Assembly (NCBI GenBank): GCA_006503475.1
Contig: RSEH01000289.1
Span: 1-56,214 of the forward strand
Direction: 5' to 3'
DNA length: 56,214 bases
Origin: Stentor roeselii
Taxonomy: Eukaryota; Ciliophora; Heterotrichea; Heterotrichida; Stentoridae
Positions 1 to 10,317 of the stretch are shown here, piece after piece (the stretch's first letter is position 1; the number at the start of each line of letters is the position of its first letter). Made by a program: the position numbers and the translations under genes. The notes under the pieces were generated by a model. That model worked only from the letters and a program-made list of their open reading frames with translations, ran no database searches and was not told where the DNA came from.

Positions 1-647
1 ATAGCTAAAGTACTAAAACATGCAAGACACTTACTAAAATTCAAAGTCATTACAAAAACATAAAAAAGTCCACAAAGTACAACTCCACATGCCATTAAAA
101 CTGAAAAACTTACATCAAATGTCGAAGTATCAATAAAATCTATCTGAAAAAAATCTAATAAAGTTATTCCTTCAATCATTAGTAATAAATAAAGAACAGG
201 CATCTTCAAATTGTGAGATAATTTATTGTCGATTCCCCGGTTTAATGAAAAACCAAGCAATTGAAGAAGGTAGATGCCTGGAATCACTGAGAAGATTAAG
301 ATGACTGACCAGTTTTGACTGGAAAATGAAATCATTAGACTTGGAATTAATGATGAAATGATAATTAAAATTAGTCCCCATTCATTTAAAGTCATCACTT
401 TTCGGCGCTGGTAGAGGCGAATCTCGAGGAAAAATAACATCCGGGAGATGAATTTAGATTGTAGAATACGTTTTCTGAAGAGCGAGTAGATAAGTGAGAG
501 GATCAATAAGATGAGGATTAAAACTATCATGGGAAGAGTCTGGAAGGTCCTCTCTGAAAGATTTTTATAATAATAGAAGATAGCCCCAACGAATCCTGCA
601 AGAACATTTAGGACTTTAGGCAAAAAGTAAAATTTGCACTTTTCCAT
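1..647 (-). CDS. Multi-pass membrane protein, 3' end cut by window edge
   Basis: An open frame starts at the ATG at 645-647 and runs without a stop to position 1, so about 215 codons are visible and the C-terminus is missing. The protein is strongly hydrophobic, with likely membrane segments near residues 12-26, 38-56, 92-110, 114-133, 150-166 and 185-205, separated by basic loops (for example FRKR and YQRRK). There is no convincing signal peptide beyond the first hydrophobic stretch. I do not recognise a family. The AT-rich flank also holds remnants of other multi-pass membrane genes, so it could belong to an expanded family. That this is coding is fairly sure from the long uninterrupted frame; its function is unknown. 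Confidence 0.6.
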   Translation of the reverse strand, partial: MEKCKFYFLPKVLNVLAGFVGAIFYYYKNLSERTFQTLPMIVLILILLILSLIYSLFRKRILQSKFISRMLFFLEIRLYQRRKVMTLNEWGLILIIISSLIPSLMISFSSQNWSVILIFSVIPGIYLLQLLGFSLNRGIDNKLSHNLKMPVLYLLLMIEGITLLDFFQIDFIDTSTFDVSFSVLMACGVVLCGLFYVFVMTLNFSKCLACFSTLA

Positions 648-2117
648 TATTTATAGAATAAATTATTTTTAAAGAAAATGTCGATGTTGAAATTCTTTCA
701 GACTGATTAAAAGAATGAAGATCGTTGTGAAATCAGAGACGATGATGTTTAGGTATTATAAGTTGATTTAAACCTTTAAAAGTTATATATTCATAAGCTA
801 AACTATATTCTCTAAAGATTGTTTAAGAATATTTCCTTGTTATTCAATTAACTTTTCTTTGATTCATTCATGTCAATAAACCTTACTTATTCACTTCACC
901 CCCTTGAACCTCATAACTAAAATCTTAATTATTCCATAGATTAACTCTAAAAGCCAAATGATTTGAAAATATTCAAAAGCATATATATTTAAGGGATCGC
1001 TTTATTATCAGGATTTGGCTGAATTCGAAGAGGTTCTTTGCAATAAACTTCAGAATCAAAAATTATGTAGAATATGAAAAATCATCTTTTGCCAATCCAC
1101 GATGAGTGATTTCCTGAAGCAAAGAAAAGAGCACTAATGAGAAATTTCTAAGTAAACTCTATTAAAGTACTAGATAAGCTAATCGATGATTATTAAAAAG
1201 TATAAATATTAGATAATTTAATTTAGATTGAAAAAAGTGTAATTTTCAGTAAGTAGATTCTTAGATTTCTGCTAAATAGTAGTGATTAATTTTTCTTTTT
1301 CCTCTTTTATGGTTTTTAAGCTTTAGAATTACTTATAATTATTCTATACTAATCGGTTCTGTAAATGAATATAATTAAAGTCTTTTATAATAAAGAGATC
1401 TTAAGTTTGATTTCAAGTGAAACTTATAGAAGCAGTTATGAGTGCTAAAAAGTTATATTTTATTAAACATGATGCATTGTTGATTTGAATAATATCATAA
1501 TTGTTTATAGCAACATGATTATTTCGATAAAACCTATCCCTATACAATTCATATTCAACTAATTAGCTTATGATCATTTATTTAAACGATATAATCAGTT
1601 GTCTTTATGTATTAAAGAATATAATAAGCCTAAATTCTAATATTTCAAGAAAAAAATTCCGACATTAGATGCTTTTACATGTTTAATCATTTAACACTGA
1701 GATCAAAATAGTAAGATTTCTTATTTCTTTAAATTAAACATAAGGAAAGGATTCTTTGAGATTATTTCATATTTATAAATTTTGCAACACACTCTAAAGA
1801 TACAAATTTCTTGAACATGAAGAAGATTATATAAAAAACGAGTTTTCTATCTAATTAAAATCTAAATGATGGTGGGTAACTAAATTTTTATGCCTGAGAA
1901 TTATGATAAGCTTGAACAAGGTGCATGATTAAAATGAAAATATATTTTAATCAAATGATAAAAATATTAAAACCATAACAATTCCGATATTATTAATTTC
2001 ATAGTTCTATCAATGAAATATTCATAATTTATAAGAAAATCTTGAATCTTTTTCTATAATTTATTGAATTAAATGAGTTGAAATTTTTATTCTTTTCTAA
2101 ACAAAATTAATTTTATA
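648..2117. other. AT-rich intergenic stretch
   Basis: No long frame is present. A short coding-looking run without an ATG lies on the + strand near 1011-1085 and may be a remnant. No RNA gene was recognised. Confidence 0.4.
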
Positions 2118-2972
2118 TCAAATCTTGAATATCAGTAAAGCAATCCAAATAATCGGTGAAAAAATGTAAAACGAAATAAATATCACTGCTCCTATCGCAG
2201 CAATAGGAACAAATAAAAAAATGCATACAATTACAGCAAGTATATCAAGATTTTGACTATATTTTATGATTCGATCGCTAATCTTAGATATATTATATCT
2301 CGCAAAGAAAAAGGAATCATAATAATCACAATCAAGTACAATAAAACTGATGCAATCGTATATGAAGCAAAAATCAAAATATTTACCCATTTATTTTTCT
2401 CTGCCCATCATTTTTGTAAAATTTTTTACTTTCTTCAAAGTAAAACAAAAATTTAAAAAAAATAAAGAACTGACAGGAAAAAACATCAGATAAAGAGCTA
2501 AGATAACGTAATACATGTCATTCTTCGACTCTTTCAGGCATCTCCAAAAATTATGATTTTCTGATTCTCCGCAAATCGAGCAAAACTCTATGTTGCATAT
2601 TTTACAGTAAATATTACGGCTTATATCAAGTTTTTCAATCAAAATTTTACATTTCGGGCAGTTTTTAAGATGGAATTTTTCGGAGTTTGGATTTTTTTTA
2701 TTTTCTATGCTTTTGTTTTTCTTTTTTTAAGATTCGGGGAAAAGAGTGAAAATCATCTTGGAAGGAAATACTGATATGCACCCGTGGCTTGGACACCCGA
2801 TAAATGAAGATTTGGATTCAAGAGCTTTAGGCTCGATATCATTTTCGAAACATGTCTTGCAAATAAAATGATTGCAATTAGGTAATGAGGCTAGTTGACT
2901 AAAAGCTTCAAAACAAAGATTACAATTATATTTTTCACTCGTTTTGTAGGAATCGATTTGAAATTTCTTCAT
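2118..2972 (-). pseudogene. RBR-type E3 ubiquitin ligase with two TM segments, frame broken by two TAA codons
   Basis: One reading frame of 285 codons runs from the ATG at 2972 to a TGA at 2118-2120, interrupted only by TAA at 2727-2729 and at 2391-2393; all three pieces are in the same frame. The first piece has a C3HC4 RING (CNLC, CNH, CKTC, then GCPSHGC). The second has a RING2-like signature (CPKC, IEK, YCKIC, FCSICGE). Hydrophobic segments follow (VILALYLMFFPVSSLFF and a second near the end), as in membrane-anchored RBR ligases of the RNF19 type. The IBR between the RINGs is essentially missing. No 15-nt intron can remove either stop. The simplest reading is a recent pseudogene; readthrough or base-call error are alternatives. 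RBR ligases pass ubiquitin through a RING2 cysteine; activity here is doubtful. Confidence 0.6.
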
Positions 2973-4561
2973 ATTTTTATTATCGAACAGGATATATTAG
3001 ATTCAATATAAAGATTTTCCACATTTATTCTCTTAGAGCAAATGTTAGAACTAATTTTAAATAAATCTAAAAACTTTACAAAAGTTCTGATTATTTTAAA
3101 ATCTTAAAAAAAATTGATACTAAAAAGTCTGAAAGTTTATAATAACTTGTTTTTGAAATGATTTGGATTAAATTAGCTCATGAGGTACTTTTACTACTTT
3201 CTTTCTAATTTATAGGCTTTTTAAACCGACTTAATCATTAAAAGATTTCACATTTAAAGAATTTAAAGACCTGAAGAAAAAGTTAAATTTAGTGAATATT
3301 TAAGTCTGATTCTTCAAGATCTTATAGACTCTGATAAGTAAATAAAGAAACCTTTATTATACTTTATCATAAATATAAGAATGATTCCTTCTCAAAAACT
3401 TAAAGAAAGTATCTTCAAACTTGCAAACAATAAATAAACAAAGACTCAAGTTCTTTTTTACTATCTTTCCCAGACCTTAACAATAAATCAATCTTAATTA
3501 CCAGAACACCTTATTTAAATAAAATACAAAGATTTTAAAAGTCCTTAAATTAAATCAACGTTCAGTCCTTTAGAGATAAATAGTCTCTAATTTTATTATT
3601 ATCCATGAGTTTTAAGGGTAGAGAGAAAGCTATGGCTTGATTTAAGAGTTTTTTCTTAATGATTTTTGCTGCTTGGATCAAAGGATCCATTAGATCGAGT
3701 AGAAGCTTCAAGGCTTAAGGATAAGGATTAGGTCATGACTTTGATATGCTATTCAATTTTATGGCATTGCAAAAAAAAAAACGAAATTAATAATATACAT
3801 GCTTGACAAATAAGTAATTTTGTATTTTTATCGATGATTATAATGTTTATTACATTTTTATGTCTATCATTATTTATAATAAAGCTTAGAATTATTTCTT
3901 GAATTTTTTATATTTGTTGATTTAACACACAAATTTTGATTATTTCTGCAAAATTCTCTAAAATATAATAAAAATCATTTGATTTACAATTTCAGAATAA
4001 ATAGAATCATTATTAACCCAGCTTTTTGAATTTTAAGGTTTCTTATTTATTATCAAATTTTCGTTAAGACACTGAAGACTATTTTTAATACTTTTTAAAA
4101 AATGTAAAAACCTTTGTTTAGAACTATTGATGATTGTTTTAATTAATAGATATCAAAGTATTTTTCGATGAAAAATGACCAAGTGAGAAAAAAGTTCAGA
4201 TTTTTTTATTATTAAAAAATTGATGTCTTTAACTAATAATTATCAAACTTTCTTACTAAATTTAAGAATATTTAAATTAAATTTAGTATTAAAATACGCA
4301 TTTAAAAACTAATCAAGCATAGTTCAATGATTATTAATAAAAAATTATATCATCTATAAATAAAATTCCAGCATCTTCAAATTAAATACATATAAACCCT
4401 ATCTATAAAGAACTCAAGATAGCTATTAAATCAATCTTGTCTATTAATAACAATATCTAATTTAATTCTAACATAAAGATTTAGAAACGAAAAATATTTT
4501 ATATCTCTAAATATTCTAATCCACATATAAAACACCAATAAAACTTAAAAATCTTAACCAT
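2973..4561. other. AT-rich intergenic stretch
   Basis: No complete gene seen. A coding-like island on the minus strand at 3562-3714 is listed separately. The rest is low-complexity AT-rich sequence. Confidence 0.4.
3562..3714 (-). pseudogene. Possible coding remnant (50 codons, stop to stop)
   Basis: A stop-to-stop frame of 50 codons reads as an amphipathic helical peptide (LLLDLMDPLIQAAKIIKKK, then LPLKLMDNNKIRDYL) and is more GC-rich than its surroundings. It has no ATG at its start and no flanking exons that I could join. No family recognised. It may be a fossil of a decayed gene. Confidence 0.25.
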
Positions 4562-4810
4562 CTAAAATTTAAAAATTTGTCTTAAACCCATAATGATACT
4601 TTGAGAAACAGCAAATTCAGTTCCAAGTCCAAAGACACTGAAACTCATGATAGTAACAGCCAAAGTGATTTCAATAATCTTAAACAATTTGCTAGTTCTG
4701 AATCTAATCAAAGTGGTTATTGTGACACTAAAAGGCAAAACAATCAATGCACTGATCATTCCTATCAAGTTACCTACTCTGATAAAACATCTATATGACA
4801 TATAAACCAT
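4562..4810 (-). CDS. Small hydrophobic hypothetical protein or remnant
   Basis: An 82-codon frame begins with ATG and encodes two probable membrane segments (IGMISALIVLPFSVTITTLI and a second around residues 45-65). It lies 130 bp from, and divergent to, a decayed multi-pass membrane module on the other strand. It resembles a fragment of a larger multi-pass protein more than a free-standing gene. Function unknown. Confidence 0.3.
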   Translation of the reverse strand: MVYMSYRCFIRVGNLIGMISALIVLPFSVTITTLIRFRTSKLFKIIEITLAVTIMSFSVFGLGTEFAVSQSIIMGLRQIFKF

Positions 4811-4940
4811 ATAAAATTATAAATAAAATATTATTTCCAAACCACTACATTATAGATGCAAGGATCAAGTGTTTACTTCCAAATATTGAGCAAAATAAAG
4901 TATCAGATTATAAAATATTTATATTTTCATTTATAATATT

Positions 4941-5715
4941 CGGACCTCTGAGCATATATCTTTCTCATCTATAGGTTTAAAAGTAAATTGCAATATTATA
5001 GATTCTATTATACCTTTATGTTCAATATTTAATTATCCTTCCAAATATATAATTGACTCAGCTATAGTACCTGGAATATCTCTAATAATTGCAATATATT
5101 TTTTTACCTTTACCAAGGCTATAAATGGTAAATGTTTCAAACATCTTTCAATTAGTTTTTTTTATGCATATAAGAGTTATTTACTTATGAATCATTTTCA
5201 AATTTATTTGGAATTTTTGCATGTAGAGAAGAAAATGGAGAAAATTTGATGAAATACTATGATACTCCTTGTCTTAGGGATATTCATATATTAATAATTA
5301 TCCTAACTTCAATTGCTACTGCAGTTTTGTTTATTTTTATTACAATTAATATACCGATATATGAAAGAGTTATTAGATCTGATGAAAATTTTTTTATTAC
5401 TCTATTTACACTAGGATTATTTATAGCATAATTGATGGTACTTTAAATGATTCATTTATTGAGTATAAATTAGTTTTTTCTTGTTTACTTTTTAGTGTTG
5501 CATTATTGTATATTAATAGTAGTGATGTTATTGATAGAATTGAATACTTGATATCTCTACTTATTAATTTGTTCTCTATTGTATTAATTCACTTCTCATT
5601 GCGGTGGCTGCAGATTACTTATATTATCATTATTTTTGCGGGAATTTTGTTTTATATGTTTTACATTCACATTATATTTCATAGAAAGAAGATATTCAAC
5701 TTCGAATCAACTTGA
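4941..5715 (+). pseudogene. Decayed C-terminal multi-pass membrane module
   Basis: Coding similarity runs through three reading frames with breaks near 5195 and 5425. The first part (4941-5195) ends in SYLLMNHF; the second (5198-5431) contains FACREENGE, a conserved C...GE.L..YD..C....H pattern (YYDTPCLRDIHI) and hydrophobic segments; the third (from about 5427) reads IIDGTLNDSF to a TGA at 5713-5715 with three more hydrophobic segments. The pattern F.C....GE.L...D..C...H is also seen in the C-terminal membrane region of the 2390-residue protein at 39885-47057 (SSFDCTKFDIIGEYL ... CSTQRH). I infer a decayed, divergent paralogue of that module. No 15- or 16-nt intron explains either break. Confidence 0.5.
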
Positions 5716-6095
5716 TCTAAGTCCTGATATAGAAATTAATAAAGAAAATTATAAATCGACTACTGGTTTAAATGAGTAAGTATTAAACATTATTAGTGTT
5801 TTTAAGGGATAATTAATACTATCCAACATTAATAGTTTTTGGCATTTTTGTTTTGATATATTTGATGAGTGTCAAATAGATTTAGGGTCTATAACAATCA
5901 ATCAAACAACTATAAATAAAGATTACCCAACTATTATAAAAAAAACATAAAAACTTTACCCAATCTTCTTTAAAAATTCATAACTTTAATCACCCCAATC
6001 AAACCACCCAAACCTCCACAAACAAAACCTTCAAAATTCTCTCCCAATCCTAAAAACCAACCTTCAAACCACTATCAATCTAGTTACAATCTAAC
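5716..6095. other. Intergenic interval
   Basis: AT-rich sequence between the membrane-module remnant and the 3' end of the deneddylase gene. It includes a C-rich, A-rich stretch at 5940-6095 next to the gene's stop. Nothing else seen. Confidence 0.4.
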
Positions 6096-6728
6096 CTACC
6101 CTCCACTCCTAATTTTTTCAATAATTTCAATCAAATCCCTTCTCCACCTTTCAGCCTTATGAGGGCCGATATCACAAGGCTGATGAAATTCGAAATCAAA
6201 GGACCGATACAAATACTCAGTGATGATAGCAACAAAGACCCCGCAATCACAGGAGTTAATCTGAGGTTGTCTGACAATGACAGGTCTTACAACAGGTTCA
6301 TCAATTTTCAAGAACCTTGAAATTTTTCTATTAATAATCAGAGCATTTTCGTAGTTCTGTCCTTTGGAGTTGAGACTATCGTAGTAAAAAGCTCTGTTTG
6401 AAGCAAGGTCATTTACAAGTAGCGTCCAATGTGACCCGCCGTTTATTCCTGGGTCTAGATGGTTGTTGACTGGGAAAAAAATCAGTCTTTTGCCTTGAAA
6501 GTTGATTTGACTTAAACCTTCAGCCAGGTCTTCTTCGTCGTCTTCGATTAGAAGGATGAAGCTCGTGCTTGGGTCGATTAGAAGAGAGTCTGAGTTGGGA
6601 CTGGTTGACTGGAGGTATTCGTAGAAAAAGAGGATTATTTGGTCGTTTAGCCAGTTGTTTGGCTTTAGTAGATTGATGTCTGATTGTCTTAGAGTCGATG
6701 AACCGTATGTTAGAAGGATTCTACTCAT
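6096..6728 (-). CDS. SENP8: NEDD8-specific protease (SENP8/NEDP1/DEN1-like)
   Basis: A 210-residue C48 (ULP/SENP) cysteine protease, almost the same length as animal SENP8 (about 212). The N-terminus has the family's LRQSD and NNWLND motifs. The catalytic triad is visible: His in GGSHWTLL, Asp in FYYDSLNS, Cys in NSCDCGVFV, with the oxyanion Gln in RQPQ. The short length, with no N-terminal extension, favours SENP8 over SUMO-processing SENP1/2. The family processes the NEDD8 precursor and removes NEDD8 from cullins and other proteins. It is an isolated intact gene in an AT-rich flank and ends at a TAG. Function is inferred by family; NEDD8 versus SUMO specificity is not proved by sequence alone. 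Confidence 0.9.
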   Translation of the reverse strand: MSRILLTYGSSTLRQSDINLLKPNNWLNDQIILFFYEYLQSTSPNSDSLLIDPSTSFILLIEDDEEDLAEGLSQINFQGKRLIFFPVNNHLDPGINGGSHWTLLVNDLASNRAFYYDSLNSKGQNYENALIINRKISRFLKIDEPVVRPVIVRQPQINSCDCGVFVAIITEYLYRSFDFEFHQPCDIGPHKAERWRRDLIEIIEKIRSGG

Positions 6729-7522
6729 TTTTATCTATAAGTTTCCGAATACTAAAAACAGATTTTAGATTATAATCAGAGTATAGTTTATCTTTACTAA
6801 ATGAAAAGCGATATTTGATGATATTACTGTTATTAATATTCTTTAATTAATACGAGTGTTAATTATTATAAAGCGTCTTTGTTTCAAAATATTCTATATT
6901 TCTTCTTATGAAGATAATTAGTTAAGGAGTGTCTAGTTTAATTATTTTTCATTAAATTAGTATTTGAAATAATTTAAAGATTGAATGAGTTGTCGTGGTT
7001 TCTCATGATACATAAAATTAAGTTTTTAAACAAACAATTTATTTTTCTAGAAATACTTCTGATTGAAAACTCCTTGGTTGCTTTATAGAAATTTTTTTTC
7101 CTTACTTTCAACTTTAAAGAGTATTGATTATTTCATTGTTTGTCCATAAGAAAATATTTACTGATGCTAAGATATTGAAACACTATTATATTATTGCAAA
7201 GAAAGTTTTAAAACCTTATAAGTGTCTTTGATTAATAATTATCTTATGATTAATGTGAAAAAATTAAATGTTTTGGTATTTAAACTTGTTGAGTTGAATC
7301 CTAACTTAAAAAATACTGATTAGTATTAAGGATATAGCTTAGAATGTTAGAAAAGTAATATTTAACCATTCCCCATTAGCATAGAAGGCAACATCAATCT
7401 CTTTCCCATACCTGAAAAACTCAGAGTAACAAAATTAAAGTATTTAAAAAAAGAAATACCAATAAAGATAGATTTTGTATACTTTAATATATATCAAAAT
7501 AATTCTTACTTTGAAAGAATGA

Positions 7523-7984
7523 ATTTTGCCAAATTATCATAATTTTTTTACAAATGTCTTCAATATGGTAAATGACCCTTGCAAAGTATTCAAGTATACT
7601 CAGAATCATTTCCCTTTCACTAGAGAAACATCGCAGACCTACAAATTAAACCAAACTGAAAAATACTGAGTATCTCTCAAAGCTAAGTCTTAACTCTCAT
7701 TCATTCTGCGACATTTTGATGTCAATTCAATTGAATAATATTCAGAAAAATTACTGATTTCACTATCAGTGAAAGAATTCCTAAAAATCATCAAAGATAA
7801 TCAGAAGTTGGATCTCAAGGTGACTTGAACAATAGGAAAACATTAATTCAATTACTAACTAAGTTACATATTAAGTGATCTTCATCGAATTATTTTCTTC
7901 GATGTTCCACACTCGAAGGTGGAACTCGAAGAGGTCATCACGAAAGGAATTTTTGAAATATCGACACAGCGTAGAAGTGATTGA
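7523..7984 (+). pseudogene. Coding fossil in a single frame with several stops (possibly Tpt1/KptA-like)
   Basis: One frame of 154 codons reads like protein but is broken by six internal stops and ends in TGA. Readable pieces are NMVNDPCKVFKYTQNHF, SLKAKS-stop-LSFILRH, SVKEFLKIIKDNQKL and FFDVPHSKVELEEVITKGI. The LS.ILRH motif followed about 17 residues later by SV.EFL resembles the N-terminus of tRNA 2'-phosphotransferases (Tpt1/KptA), but I do not see the family's later catalytic motifs. The pieces share one frame, so decay was mainly by substitution to stops. Identity is a weak guess; that it is a fossil is more secure. Confidence 0.35.
7904..7925. repeat. Perfect 7-bp inverted repeat
   Basis: GTTCCAC (7904-7910) and GTGGAAC (7919-7925) flank an 8-nt loop, forming a hairpin in a locally GC-richer spot. 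It lies inside the coding fossil, so it may be chance. No RNA family recognised. Confidence 0.3.
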
Positions 7985-9200
7985 CTCCTAGTTGCATCAG
8001 GTATCTAAGCACTTAAAGTCCTTAATTTTAACACCCTGAAGAGATGATGAGAGTAGAAGGACTTTGCTTTCGGGCTTACAACACCTTTTTATATGGATAA
8101 TAAATGGAAGAAAGTTTAAGATTAGAAAATATTATAAGAGTAAATGAATTTAAAACATTAATCTGGCACTAAGAGATTAGTTTGATACCCTTGAGAATTT
8201 TCAAGAAAAGTATCTCAAGAGGCTATGATGTTCACTATATCTAAAAAAATGCCAATAATATGCCAAATTTTTCAAATTTCCTCAAATATCATGGAAAAAT
8301 ATTAAATAAGTATGAACGTGTGACTAGTTTCGAAAACATTAATAAGTATTTGGAACAACTTAATTAGTTTTATTACAAAGTAACTACATAAAATAATTTG
8401 TTCTTTAGCACAATATAATATTAGTTGAAAAATATGATAAAGAGTAATTTCGATATAAATATAAACCTAGTTAAAGAAAATTACAATAATTTTATGATAC
8501 TTGTTTCAAAAACCCCTTAGATTGAAGACTTATTTTCTAATATGGAAACTTGTAAACAATTATAAAATGGCTTTATTTTATACTTTTTAGTTTTTCTCTA
8601 AGTTTTGAATTTCTCATGCCAAAAGTAATCTTAATGAATTTTATTCAAATTAATGGAGATTTGAATATTTTTCATAGAATATGTATCTAAATAGTTTATC
8701 TCAATCTTCATTAAATGAATTGAACTGAATAGGGAAACTATATTACTTTATAAATCTTGGGATATCATAGAAAAGAGAAATTGAAGCAAAAATTGATCTT
8801 TTTGCAATTGATTTTGAAATATGAAAGCCTACTTAAGTTATAAATGAATGAAAGTCGATTTCATTTAGTATAGTTAAAACATCTACTATTAGATTAAAGT
8901 TCAACTAAAAATGATATAAATTCTTTACCTAGGTAGTAAATTTTTAAGATAGTCTTTACAAAGCATTACACCAGGTGTAAACTAAAAAAAATATAATTTC
9001 TTATGAATTAACTTCAAAATATGAAGCCTTCTTAGTTAAAATTAATCCCTGAATTTCATTTAAGTTGAATAAAACTTAAAATAATAATAAATTTAAACTA
9101 AATTGTATAATCTTTTTGCCTATCCCCAAATCATTCCATAAAATATTCGATCAGTCACATTACACCTAAACCCTTCAAACCATAAATAATTATTTCAAGA

Positions 9201-9244
9201 TCTTAACCAAAACTAATCAAATTCTTAACCAAAACTAATCAAAT
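9201..9244. repeat. 22-bp tandem duplication
   Basis: The unit TCTTAACCAAAACTAATCAAAT occurs twice head to tail (9201-9222 and 9223-9244), followed by a diverged third start. It sits 20 bp beyond the stop of the 290-residue gene and so may lie in its 3' untranslated region. Confidence 0.85.
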
Positions 9245-9264
9245 ATTAACAAAAACTTTAAAAT

Positions 9265-10137
9265 CTAATCAGGAATTTTATTCGACATTCTTCTAAACTG
9301 AACAATTTCAACCATTTCATATAAAGCCCGCTTTGGATTTTCCCTAAGATTCACATTAACATTACAAGACTGTCCATCAATCTGAATCTTTTCCCCCCAA
9401 ATAACACAAACCGAGAAGTCTTCCCAAACTTCATCTAAAACAGCAGAATCTTTGAATTCACAAGCATCATAATAATTCTTAGAAATCCTAAAATTTCCAT
9501 TAAAAATAATCTGAAAGTGCTGAAACATCACATCAAGTCCAGTCCCAATCTCAAAAACAGTCTTTTTACAAACAGGGATCATTTTCGACTGTCCAACAAA
9601 GAAACATTTCACTTCAACTTCACTTCTTTCAAAGAAATAACTTAAGAAAATTCCAATATCGACACACCAAAGATCTGCTTCAACTTTTAAAATATTTTTA
9701 TAGTCGAATTGAGTGATTTTAATGAATTCATTTTTTTGTTTGTTGAAAATTGAAGGTTTTTTCGGATTTAAATTGAAATTTAAATGGTTTTTTGACAGGT
9801 TTAAGTCAAATGAAAGATTTTTCAAGGTTTCATTGATGTTGTTAAAAAGGTCTAATGGGCATGAAAGAGAAGAGTTGAGACTGTATCTGATGATTTTAGA
9901 ATTTTCATAATATTCTGGCGAAAGACTGAATTTTGAGACTTTTGATGCTGGGATCACTTCTGAAGAACTGAGTTTTATTGAAAGAAAAGGACAGTTATTA
10001 AAAAAGTCAAGGTAAAATGTTCCGGTTATATTATCGAAGCTTGATTCTGGGAAACGGTAACAAGTGTCTGTGATTTTCGATAGTTTTAAGTATTGAGACT
10101 TGCAGAATTGTTCAAGGGAAGCTTGAAGCTCGTTCAT
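9265..10137 (-). CDS. Hypothetical protein, 290 aa
   Basis: An intact frame with ATG at 10135-10137 and a TAG stop. No signal peptide, membrane segment or known motif. The middle is rich in Asn, Phe, Lys and Leu (for example LNFNLNPKKPS), and the second half looks like an alternating beta/alpha domain (CFFVGQSKMIPVCKKTVFE, then VCVIWGEKIQIDGQ). It is divergent from the CFAP119-like gene with 180 bp between starts, so the two may share a promoter region. I do not recognise it. Coding status is good because of the length and codon pattern; function unknown. Confidence 0.75.
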   Translation of the reverse strand: MNELQASLEQFCKSQYLKLSKITDTCYRFPESSFDNITGTFYLDFFNNCPFLSIKLSSSEVIPASKVSKFSLSPEYYENSKIIRYSLNSSLSCPLDLFNNINETLKNLSFDLNLSKNHLNFNLNPKKPSIFNKQKNEFIKITQFDYKNILKVEADLWCVDIGIFLSYFFERSEVEVKCFFVGQSKMIPVCKKTVFEIGTGLDVMFQHFQIIFNGNFRISKNYYDACEFKDSAVLDEVWEDFSVCVIWGEKIQIDGQSCNVNVNLRENPKRALYEMVEIVQFRRMSNKIPD

Positions 10138-10317
10138 TAGAAATCAATAACAATTATTAACTCTAACTTTCGAATATCGATTATTAAAACTAGTTAAATT
10201 TTACTTGATTCACAAAAATTCTCATGTTTTAATCAAAGTCTTTCTTAATGTTTCAATTTTGATATATCTTATAAGAACCACCCTTCTAATCACCTAATTT
10301 CTAATATTTTCAAATAA
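10138..10317. promoter_or_regulatory. Divergent promoter interval
   Basis: 180 bp separate two divergent start codons (minus-strand hypothetical and plus-strand CFAP119-like gene). It must hold the 5' control sequences of both. No specific element was recognised. Confidence 0.4.

Larger units (their letters stand above)
6729..9264. other. Long AT-rich intergenic region with one coding fossil
   Basis: No intact gene. It contains a single-frame fossil at 7523-7984, a perfect hairpin at 7904-7925 inside that fossil, and a 22-bp tandem duplication at 9201-9244; each is listed separately. The rest shows no frame or RNA gene that I can support. Confidence 0.4.

Noticed and set aside
2118-2972. Reassignment of TAA to a sense codon in this organism
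   Set aside because: All conserved genes in the window lack in-frame TAA after removing 15-nt introns, and several end in TAA; local decay explains the data better.
5180-5431. 15- or 16-nt introns to repair the membrane-module remnant
   Set aside because: No GT...AG interval of suitable length spans either frame change.
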